From assembly GCF_044466355.1 (NCBI RefSeq), contig NZ_JBITMQ010000001.1, positions 1,240,001-1,304,000 of the forward strand: a stretch of 64,000 bases of DNA, in the 5' to 3' direction. Both the position numbers and the translations under genes were made by a program. Under the pieces are notes generated by a model, which made no database searches, was not told the DNA's origin, and worked only from the letters and a program-made list of their open reading frames with translations. This document shows positions 42,222 through 49,625 of the stretch, piece by piece (within the stretch, counting starts at the first letter, position 1; every line of letters starts with the position of its first letter). This stretch comes from Actinophytocola sp044466355 (GTDB lineage Bacteria > Actinomycetota > Actinomycetes > Mycobacteriales > Pseudonocardiaceae).

Positions 42222-43235
42222 ATGGGAAACGGCTTCTTCCATGGCGGCTGGCGACCCGCGCCGGATCGGTATCTGGAGATTCTCGACGACCCGTTCTTCG
42301 CGACGGTGGTCACGCTGCAGGACGTCATGACGACGAGCACCGCCGCGTTCTGGTCGGAACGGGACGTCCGGTCGGTCCACCTGCCGATCACCACCGGCAG
42401 CGTCTCCAGCCCGATGGGGCTCGGCAGCGACTCGCTCCCGGTGCGGGTGGACCTGTTCGGCGAACCGACCTACCTGGCCGACTCGATGCAGTTCATGCTC
42501 GAGTACGGCTGCCGCCTCAGCGCGGCCGGCGCCTGGTACCTGATGCCGAGCTTCCGCGGCGAGGACAGCGACGAGACGCACCTGAACCAGTTCTTCCACA
42601 GTGAGGTCGAGATCCCCGGTGGGCTGGACGAGATCATCGCGGCGGCCGAGGGCTACGCGAAGCGTCTCGCCGAGGACGTGCTGGCGCGCTGTGCCGACGA
42701 CGTCGTCGCCACCGCCGGGACGACCACGCACCTGGAGCACATGGCCGGGCTGGCGGAGTTCCCCCGGATCACCTTCGACGAGGCGGTCGAGCACCTCGGC
42801 GACAACCCCACCCTCGTCGCCGACCACGGTGCCTGGCGGACGCTGACCCGTCAGGGCGAGCAGCGGCTGCTCGAGGAGATCGCCCCGGTCCTCTGGGTCA
42901 CCCACTACGACCACCTGTCCGTGCCCTTCTACCAGGCCTACGGCGATCCGGGGCGGCGCACCGCGCTCAACGGCGACCTGCTGTTCGGTCCCGGCGAGAT
43001 CGTCGGCTGCGGCGAGCGGCACGTCGACGGCGACGAGGCGCGCGCCGCGCTGGCCCACCACGAGGTGCCGGAACAGGACTACGACTGGTACGTGCGCATG
43101 AAGGACGTCAAGCCCATGCGCACCGCGGGTTTCGGTCTCGGGGTGGAGCGCTGGCTGATGTGGGTCCTCGGCCACAAGGACATCCGCGACCTCCAGATCG
43201 CGCCGCGTCTCAACGGTTTCACGATCGCACCGTGA
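42222..43235 (+). CDS. AsnRS-like catalytic-core protein without anticodon domain
   Basis: A 337-residue protein with only the class II core related to AspRS/AsnRS. Motif 2 reads MPSFRGEDSDETHLNQFFHSEVEI and motif 3 GFGLGVERWLMWVLGHKDIRDLQ. No OB-fold precedes it. Such stand-alone cores make acyl-adenylates and pass them to an amine, as in archaeal-type asparagine synthetase (family knowledge). Here it would make an amide of an Asp-like acid or load a carrier (inference). ATG at 42222 fits the GAGAAAGGGA site; ATG at 42216 is too close. First gene of a six-gene run with the protease, MFS and NRPS genes. Confidence 0.82.
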   Translation: MGNGFFHGGWRPAPDRYLEILDDPFFATVVTLQDVMTTSTAAFWSERDVRSVHLPITTGSVSSPMGLGSDSLPVRVDLFGEPTYLADSMQFMLEYGCRLSAAGAWYLMPSFRGEDSDETHLNQFFHSEVEIPGGLDEIIAAAEGYAKRLAEDVLARCADDVVATAGTTTHLEHMAGLAEFPRITFDEAVEHLGDNPTLVADHGAWRTLTRQGEQRLLEEIAPVLWVTHYDHLSVPFYQAYGDPGRRTALNGDLLFGPGEIVGCGERHVDGDEARAALAHHEVPEQDYDWYVRMKDVKPMRTAGFGLGVERWLMWVLGHKDIRDLQIAPRLNGFTIAP

Positions 43236-43268
43236 CTCCGGCGGCACCATAGAGAGGGGAGTGGCGTC

Positions 43269-45344
43269 ATGGACGACCTGGGCCCGGGGACGGTCCGCGT
43301 CGCGGAGCGTGAGGTGGTGGTGGCCGGCTCGGCCGAGGAGTACGCCGAGCTGGCCCGGGCGGTGGACCCCGGATCCTCGCCCCTCCCCGTGCCCGCCGAG
43401 GTCTGGTCGCGCTGCGTTGCCTCCCTCGCGACGCTCCCGGCGGCCGCCGGCACGGCAGCGCACTGGCGGGGCACGGTGCTGGTGGCCGACGACCGGTTCG
43501 CCGCGGTGGGCGACGTGCTCGCCCGCGGCTCCGGTCGGCCGGTGCGCCACGGCGACCTGGCCGACGCGGTCGCGCTGAGCGGGACCGGCCCGGTGACCGT
43601 CGTCGCGGGCATCGAGTCGGTCACCCCGGAGCGGCTGGCCGCGATCCCGGCCGACGCCCCACTCGGGTTCCTGGTCGGCCGGACCGTGGGGGACGCGGCC
43701 GCTCTCGCGGTGCGCACCCTGCTGCACGGTCCGGCCGTCGCGGACGCGCTCGGCGACCTGTCGTTCGACACCCTCGCCGAGGAGGACACCGTCCCCGGAC
43801 GGTTGATCGGCGAGGACGTCACCCCGGCCGGGCTACGCGCGGCGATCGGGGACGGCGTCGCGGTGCTGGCGGGCAGTGGACACGGCCGGGACTGCATCAT
43901 GCACCTCGACGGCGGCGGCATCTGCGGCCGCGTGGACGACCAGCCGGTGCTGGAGCTGCTGCCGCCGACCAGCGACGGCTGGACCGACCACCCCACGTCC
44001 TGCCAGCAGGGCGAGGGGTGCTGGCGCGGCGACTTCGACATGGCCGGTCACGTGCGCGCCGCCGAGCTGCGCGTGGCGGTGGCCGTGCTCGACAGCTGCC
44101 GCACCGCGGTGGCCGGCGGCGGTGCCATCAGGCCGGACGTTTCGGTACCGCTGACCACCTTGCGCGGGAGCGCGATCGCGGTGCTCTCGGCGGCGGGCAC
44201 CCGATCCGGTGCCGACTACGCGGGGCGGCTGTGCCAGGCGCTGATCCGGTCGGGGTTGCCGCTCGGCGCGGTGGCGCAGGAGGTGAACAAGGCGATCGCC
44301 GCCGACCCGGAGGGCCTCGGCCGGCTCGTCCTGTTCGGCGACGCCGGGTTGGTCGCCGCGCCCGCCGGCCCGCTCCCCGTCCGGCGGCCGGACGCGGACG
44401 GCGGAGTGACGGTCGCCGAGGGCGCGGGCGCGGTGCTGGTGTCCGGCCCGCCGCTGTTGCCGGTGGACCGGGACGGCCCGCTCGCCGTGGACCGCGGTGA
44501 CGGCGGGTCGTGGGTGCTCACCACCGCGGTCGACCGGCGCGGTGGCCGGCTGGTGCCCGCCCCCGCCGCGTTCGACGACGCCTGGGACGAGCGGGTCCGG
44601 CCCTGGCTTACGCGGCTGCGCGCACTGCCCGGCATGGGGATCACCCCCGACGAGGACCGGCTCGACGCCGTGCACCGCAAGGCCGTGGCGGCACTGCGGG
44701 CCAGGGCGGCGGCGACGCACGCGACGGCCGCCCAGGCCGCCGCGGACGCCTTCGCGGCGCAGGTCGACGAGCTCGCCGACCTGCAGCGCGGCCTCGTCGA
44801 GCACGAGGTGGCCTGGGTGGCGAAGTCGTTCTACGCGTTCATCGACAGCTGGCCGGAGCCGTGGCGGGTGACCTCCGACCCGCTGCCGGAAACCTGCCCG
44901 CAGTGCGGCATCGCGGGTGCGGTGCGGCACCGGGTGCGTTCGGCGGGCGGGGCCGGCCCCGACCTGTGCTACGTGGTGTGCCTGCGCTGCGGGGAGATGC
45001 TCGCCGGCGCCGCCGAACCGGGGGCGGAGGTGGCGGTGCGCGCACCGGCCGAGGCCCGTCGCGGCGAACCGTTCACGGTGGCGGTCACGGTCACCGCGCC
45101 CGCCGACCGCGCCGTGGACGTCGCGGTCGGCGCCGCCGTGGTGAACGAGTCGATGTTCGGCATCACGCTCGCCGACACCACCGCCCTGCGGCTCACCGCC
45201 GGTGAGCGGCGCGTCGTCGAGTTGAACGCCGAGACCGGGACCCGCACGTTCCCGGACCTGCAGCCGGTCAAGATCCTCGTCGTCGTGGACGGTGCGGTGC
45301 GGTGCCTGACCAGGTCGGTGTGGCTGCGAGTCCAGGAGAGCTGA
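43269..45344 (+). CDS. Caspase/CHAT-like protease with C-terminal zinc ribbon
   Basis: A 691-residue protein. A His-Cys dyad typical of clan CD peptidases (CHAT/caspase-like) is visible: VLAGSGHGRDCIM (H205) and VAVLDSCRTAV (C277). Upstream residues 1-195 form an unrecognised domain. A helical segment at about 440-530 is followed by a CPQC...CLRC zinc ribbon (C543, C546, C571, C574), then an Ig-like beta domain to the end. It starts 33 nt after the AsnRS-like gene and its TGA overlaps the MFS start (TGATG). A protease of this type inside an NRPS operon is unexpected; it could process a peptide or protein partner (inference). Confidence 0.75.
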   Translation: MDDLGPGTVRVAEREVVVAGSAEEYAELARAVDPGSSPLPVPAEVWSRCVASLATLPAAAGTAAHWRGTVLVADDRFAAVGDVLARGSGRPVRHGDLADAVALSGTGPVTVVAGIESVTPERLAAIPADAPLGFLVGRTVGDAAALAVRTLLHGPAVADALGDLSFDTLAEEDTVPGRLIGEDVTPAGLRAAIGDGVAVLAGSGHGRDCIMHLDGGGICGRVDDQPVLELLPPTSDGWTDHPTSCQQGEGCWRGDFDMAGHVRAAELRVAVAVLDSCRTAVAGGGAIRPDVSVPLTTLRGSAIAVLSAAGTRSGADYAGRLCQALIRSGLPLGAVAQEVNKAIAADPEGLGRLVLFGDAGLVAAPAGPLPVRRPDADGGVTVAEGAGAVLVSGPPLLPVDRDGPLAVDRGDGGSWVLTTAVDRRGGRLVPAPAAFDDAWDERVRPWLTRLRALPGMGITPDEDRLDAVHRKAVAALRARAAATHATAAQAAADAFAAQVDELADLQRGLVEHEVAWVAKSFYAFIDSWPEPWRVTSDPLPETCPQCGIAGAVRHRVRSAGGAGPDLCYVVCLRCGEMLAGAAEPGAEVAVRAPAEARRGEPFTVAVTVTAPADRAVDVAVGAAVVNESMFGITLADTTALRLTAGERRVVELNAETGTRTFPDLQPVKILVVVDGAVRCLTRSVWLRVQES

Positions 45345-46645
45345 TGCTGTTCACAGACATCCGGGGCCTGCCGTCGGCAGCGCGCAAGCTGCTCGTGCTG
45401 AGCATGGCCAACAACCTCGGCGCCGGACTGATCATGCCGTTCCTGGTGGTCTACGTGCACGAGGTCAACGGGCTCCCCGTGACGGTCGCGACGACGGCGC
45501 TCGCGGTCGTGTCGGCAGGGGTGCTGGTCGGTGCGCCGCTCGCGGGCTGGCTGGCCGACCGCCACGGCGCGGAGGTCACCGCCGCGACGCACCTCGTCGT
45601 GCAGGCGGTGGGACTCGTCGGCTACGCGACCGCGAGCACGCCTGCGCACTTCCTGGTGTCGGCCGCGGTGATCGGCGTCGGGGTCGGCGGCACGGCGGCC
45701 TGGAACACGATGCTCGCCAGGGCGGCGCCGAAGGACATGCACTCGGTGTTGTTCGGCCTCAACTTCGCCGCGTCGAACCTGTCCATCGGGCTCGGCGGGC
45801 TGGTCGGCGCGGCCGTCGTCGCCGTGGCGAGCCCCGCGACGTTCCGCGCGCTCTACGTCGCCGACGCGGTGAGCTGCGCGCTGGTCGCCCTGGTCGTCAT
45901 GGTGGGCCTGCGGCGGAACCGGTCGAGTCGGCCAGAGGCGGCACGCGAACCGTCGGCGGACAAGGAGAAGCTCTCCTACGCGATCCTGTTGCGACACCCG
46001 GCGTTCCTGGGCGTGCTCGCGATGAGCGGGGTGCTGTTCTGCGTCACCTACGCGCAGTTCGAGTCCGGCTTCCCGGTGTACGTCACCACGAACACCGCGC
46101 TCGACTCGGCGGGGCTGGGGGTGCTGTTCGCGGTCAACACCGGCTGCGTGCTGGCCTCCCAGATGCTGCTGCACAGCACACTGAAACGACTGCGGCACAC
46201 GCGTTCGGTGGCCGTCGCGGCAGGACTGTGGGCGGTCAGCTGGGCGCTGGTCCTGGCCACCGCGCTCGCGGGCGGTGCGGCCGGGCAGTTCGTGCTGCTG
46301 CTCGGTGCGGTCGCGGTGTTCGCCGTCGCGGAGACCTTCTACGCCGCCGGGATGCCGACGCTGGTGAACGCGCTCGCGCCGGAGGACGCCCGGGGCCGGT
46401 TCAACGCCGCCTACAGCATGTCGATGTCGTTCGGCTTCGTGGTCGGGCCGCTCGCGGCGGGCGCGTTCCTCGGCGGGGCGGCCGACGGCTGGTTCCTCGC
46501 CGCGATCTGCCTGGTGTGCGTGTGCGTGGCCGCCGCGTTCGCCGTCACGAGCCGGTGGCTGCGCCCGGCCACCCCCACCTCGGTGCCCGAACCCGACGAG
46601 CCGGCGCCCGTCGGCGCCCCCACCCGACAACCGGAGGAAGCATGA
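45344..46645 (+). CDS. MFS transporter (drug/product exporter)
   Basis: A 433-residue major facilitator with twelve predicted helices and the loop 2-3 motif GWLADRHGAEV. A central cytoplasmic loop (RRNRSSRPEAAREPSADKEKL) separates the halves. Embedded with overlaps between the protease and the A-PCP gene, it is the probable exporter of the pathway product and a second line of self-protection. Confidence 0.92.
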   Translation: MLFTDIRGLPSAARKLLVLSMANNLGAGLIMPFLVVYVHEVNGLPVTVATTALAVVSAGVLVGAPLAGWLADRHGAEVTAATHLVVQAVGLVGYATASTPAHFLVSAAVIGVGVGGTAAWNTMLARAAPKDMHSVLFGLNFAASNLSIGLGGLVGAAVVAVASPATFRALYVADAVSCALVALVVMVGLRRNRSSRPEAAREPSADKEKLSYAILLRHPAFLGVLAMSGVLFCVTYAQFESGFPVYVTTNTALDSAGLGVLFAVNTGCVLASQMLLHSTLKRLRHTRSVAVAAGLWAVSWALVLATALAGGAAGQFVLLLGAVAVFAVAETFYAAGMPTLVNALAPEDARGRFNAAYSMSMSFGFVVGPLAAGAFLGGAADGWFLAAICLVCVCVAAAFAVTSRWLRPATPTSVPEPDEPAPVGAPTRQPEEA

Positions 46646-48405
46646 CCAGCCAGCCCGAGACGCTCGTCGACCTGTTCCTGCGGTCGGCCGCCGAGCACGC
46701 CGACCGCACCGCGGTCAGCGACGGGAACGGATCGCTGTGCTACGCCGAGCTCGACGAGCGCTCGGCCGCGGTGGCCGCCATGCTGCGTGGCCGGGGCGTG
46801 CAGCCCCAGGACCGGGTGGGGCTCTACGTCGAGCGCTCGGTCGACGTGGTGGTGGCGATCCTCGGCATCCTGCGGGCGGGTGGCGCGTACGTCGCCGTGG
46901 ACAGCCGCTATCCCGACGCCCGGCGTGACCTGATGCTCGGGGCGAGCGGTGCGAAGGTCGTCATCACCCAGCCGGACTGGCGTGAGCGGCTCGCGGGCGT
47001 CGACGCGGAGACGGTGACGTTGGCGGACCTCGGGTCCACCGGCCCGGTGCCCGAGGGCGTCGAGGGCATCGTCGGCCCGGCGGGCGCCGCGACCGTGCTG
47101 TTCACGTCCGGCTCGTCCGGGGTGCCGAAGGCCATCGTGCTGGAGCACCGCAACGTCGTGTCGTTCGCGACCAACCCCAGCCTGCCCCGGCCCCGTCCCG
47201 GCGAGCGAACCGGGCAGATCTCCAGCATCTCGTTCGACGCGTTCCACTTCGAGCTGTGGACGACGCTGTCCGCGGGCGGGGAGATCGTGGTGCTGCCGCC
47301 GGTCGCCGACCTGCTCGCGGCGGACTTCGGGCGCGAGCTGAAGCGGCGGCGGATCGCGGCCATGCTGGTGCCGACGATGGTGGTCAACCACGTGGTGCGC
47401 GAGGACCGCGACGCGTTCGCGGCGCTGCGGATCCTCCAGGCCGGTGGCGATGTGCTGCTGCCGTCGGCCTGCCGGGACGTGCTGGCCGGCCGGTTCACCG
47501 GCGAACTGTGGAACCTGTACGGCCCGGCCGAGATCACCACGGCGTGCACGGCGCACCGCGTGACGGAGGCCGACGCGAACGGGGACACCATCCCGATCGG
47601 GCGCGCGCTCGACGGCGTCACCACCCACGTGCTCGGGGAGGATCTCGCCCCGGTGGCCGCCGGGGACGTCGGCGAGCTGTACGTCGGGGGTGCCGGGGTC
47701 GGCCGCGGTTACCTGGACAACCCGGACCTGACCGAGGAGCGGTTCGTGGTGGTGGCCGGGCTGGGCCGCGTCTACCGCACCGGTGACCTGGTCCGCGACC
47801 GCGGCGACGGCGTGCTGGAGTTCGTCGGCAGGGCGGACAACCAGGTGAAGATCCGCGGCTACCGGGTGGAGCTCGGTGAGGTGGAACGGGCGCTGCGCTG
47901 CCATGCGGACGTGCACGACGCCGTCGTGCTGCCCAGCGGCGAGGGTGCGGACCGCAACCTGGTGGCGTTCGTGGTGCTCGACGGCACGACGGGCATCGCG
48001 GACCTGCGCGCGCTCGCCGAGGCCGAACTGCCGGACTTCATGGTGCCGAGCCACTTCGTCACGCTGCCCGAGATCCCGGCGAGCGACCACGGGAAGCGGG
48101 ACCTGGACGCGCTGCGCGTCGAGTTGGCCAAGTACGAGCAGCGCCGGGACGGCCACGCGGCGCCGCGGACCGACACCGAACGCTACCTGGCGGGCGCGTG
48201 GGAGAGCCTGCTCGCCGCGGACAACGTGGGCCGCTCGGACGACTTCTTCGTCCTCGGTGGACACTCCCTGCTGGCCTTCCGCCTGCGTTCCCGGATCAAG
48301 CGGGACCTCGGGATATCGTTGGAGCACAAGGTGTTGCTCCGCAACTCGGTGCTCAGCGAAATGGCCGAGGCGATCGACCGGGCCGGCGCGGGGGAGCTGT
48401 TGTGA
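46642..48405 (+). CDS. NRPS initiation-type module: adenylation - carrier (A-PCP)
   Basis: A 587-residue protein with all adenylation cores: A3 LFTSGSSGVPKAIV, A5 NLYGPAE, A7 YRTGDLV, A8 GRADNQVKIRGYRVELGEVE, and A10 with the catalytic Lys in HGKRD. The carrier domain reads DDFFVLGGHSLLAF (phosphopantetheine Ser). It has no condensation or thioesterase domain. My manual alignment to the GrsA pocket gives D-A-F-M-L-A-L-T-A plus the A10 Lys, which I cannot assign to an amino acid. D at the first position indicates an alpha-amino acid. The next gene is a P450, suggesting oxidation of the carrier-bound residue. Confidence 0.94.
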   Translation: MTSQPETLVDLFLRSAAEHADRTAVSDGNGSLCYAELDERSAAVAAMLRGRGVQPQDRVGLYVERSVDVVVAILGILRAGGAYVAVDSRYPDARRDLMLGASGAKVVITQPDWRERLAGVDAETVTLADLGSTGPVPEGVEGIVGPAGAATVLFTSGSSGVPKAIVLEHRNVVSFATNPSLPRPRPGERTGQISSISFDAFHFELWTTLSAGGEIVVLPPVADLLAADFGRELKRRRIAAMLVPTMVVNHVVREDRDAFAALRILQAGGDVLLPSACRDVLAGRFTGELWNLYGPAEITTACTAHRVTEADANGDTIPIGRALDGVTTHVLGEDLAPVAAGDVGELYVGGAGVGRGYLDNPDLTEERFVVVAGLGRVYRTGDLVRDRGDGVLEFVGRADNQVKIRGYRVELGEVERALRCHADVHDAVVLPSGEGADRNLVAFVVLDGTTGIADLRALAEAELPDFMVPSHFVTLPEIPASDHGKRDLDALRVELAKYEQRRDGHAAPRTDTERYLAGAWESLLAADNVGRSDDFFVLGGHSLLAFRLRSRIKRDLGISLEHKVLLRNSVLSEMAEAIDRAGAGELL

Positions 48406-49625
48406 CCACCACGGGACGCGTCGACCTGACCGACGTCGAGCTGTTCGTCCGCGGCGACCACCACGCGGCGTTCGAGCACCTGCGCGCCACCGAGCCCATC
48501 TACTGGAACGAGGGCGCGGACGGCGCCGGGTTCTGGGCGCTGACCACGTACGCGGACGTGGTGTGGGCCTACCGCGACCACGCCGTGTTCGGTTCGGAGC
48601 GGGGCGCGATCCTCGGCGGGTCCTACCGCAGCGAGTCCGACACCGCGGGCGGACGGATGCTGGTGGCGACCGACCTGCCCCGGCACCGGCTGCTCAAACA
48701 GCACATCCAACCGGCGATGTCGCCCTCGGTCGCCGCACGCACCGCGGAGGTGGTGCACGGGCTGGTGGCGAAGGCGGTGGCCCGCGCGGTCGCCGACGGG
48801 GGCTGCGACTTCGCCACCGACATCGCCACCGAGCTGCCTGCCGGCGCGCTGATGGTGATCATGGGGATCGGGCACCAGGACGCGCACCGGCTGATCGAGC
48901 TGACCCGCAGCATGGTCGGCTTCCGCGACGACGTGTTCGTCGACACCACCGACGACCCCCAGCTGCGGCTGGCCATGCTGCAGGCGGAGATCTTCGAGTT
49001 CTTCGCCGAGCTGGTCGACGAACGCGCGGCCGACCCCAGCGGCGACGACCTGGTCAGCAGGCTGCTCCGGGCACGGGTCAACGGCCGCCGGTTGTCGGAG
49101 GACGAGATCTACTACAACTGCATGAACGTGGCCGTCGGTGGCAACGAGACCTCCTCCTACACCGCGTGCACCGGACTGCTCGCGCTGATCGAGCACCCCG
49201 ACCAGTACACCGCGCTGCTCGCCGACCCGGGGCTCACCGCGACCGCGATCGACGAGATGCTGCGCTGGAGCTCCACCAACGCCTACGTGCAGCGGGTGGC
49301 GAAGTCGACGGTGCGCCGCGGGGACGTGGAGATCCGCGGCGGGGACTCGGTGACGTTGTGGAACGTGTCGGCCAACCGTGACGAGGCGCAGTTCCCGGCC
49401 GCCGACCGGTTCGACATCACCCGCACGCCCAACCGGCACCTGTCCTACGGTTCCGGCATCCACCGCTGCGTCGGCAGCCCGGTCGCCGAGTCCGAACTGT
49501 CCGTCCTGTTCGGACACCTCGGCGCGGAGGGGATACGGTTCGAACCGGCCGGTGAGCCGCGACGGCTGCGGTCCAACTTCATCCTGGGGCTGACCCGGCT
49601 GCCCGTGCGGGTGGCCGGCCGGTGA
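48402..49625 (+). CDS. Cytochrome P450
   Basis: A 407-residue P450. The I-helix reads AVGGNETSS, E/R pairing occurs in EMLRWSS, and the heme-ligand region is YGSGIHRCVG (C356), with Tyr for the usual Phe at the start. Its place between two carrier-containing NRPS genes, overlapping both by 4 nt (GTGA), fits the class that hydroxylates aminoacyl-carrier intermediates at the beta carbon (inference). No ferredoxin gene is nearby. Confidence 0.93.
   Translation: MTTTGRVDLTDVELFVRGDHHAAFEHLRATEPIYWNEGADGAGFWALTTYADVVWAYRDHAVFGSERGAILGGSYRSESDTAGGRMLVATDLPRHRLLKQHIQPAMSPSVAARTAEVVHGLVAKAVARAVADGGCDFATDIATELPAGALMVIMGIGHQDAHRLIELTRSMVGFRDDVFVDTTDDPQLRLAMLQAEIFEFFAELVDERAADPSGDDLVSRLLRARVNGRRLSEDEIYYNCMNVAVGGNETSSYTACTGLLALIEHPDQYTALLADPGLTATAIDEMLRWSSTNAYVQRVAKSTVRRGDVEIRGGDSVTLWNVSANRDEAQFPAADRFDITRTPNRHLSYGSGIHRCVGSPVAESELSVLFGHLGAEGIRFEPAGEPRRLRSNFILGLTRLPVRVAGR

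Noticed and set aside
41013..43727. A 904-codon minus-strand frame opposite the MccF-like and AsnRS-like genes
   Set aside because: Shadow frame; the plus-strand proteins have clear motifs and ribosome sites.
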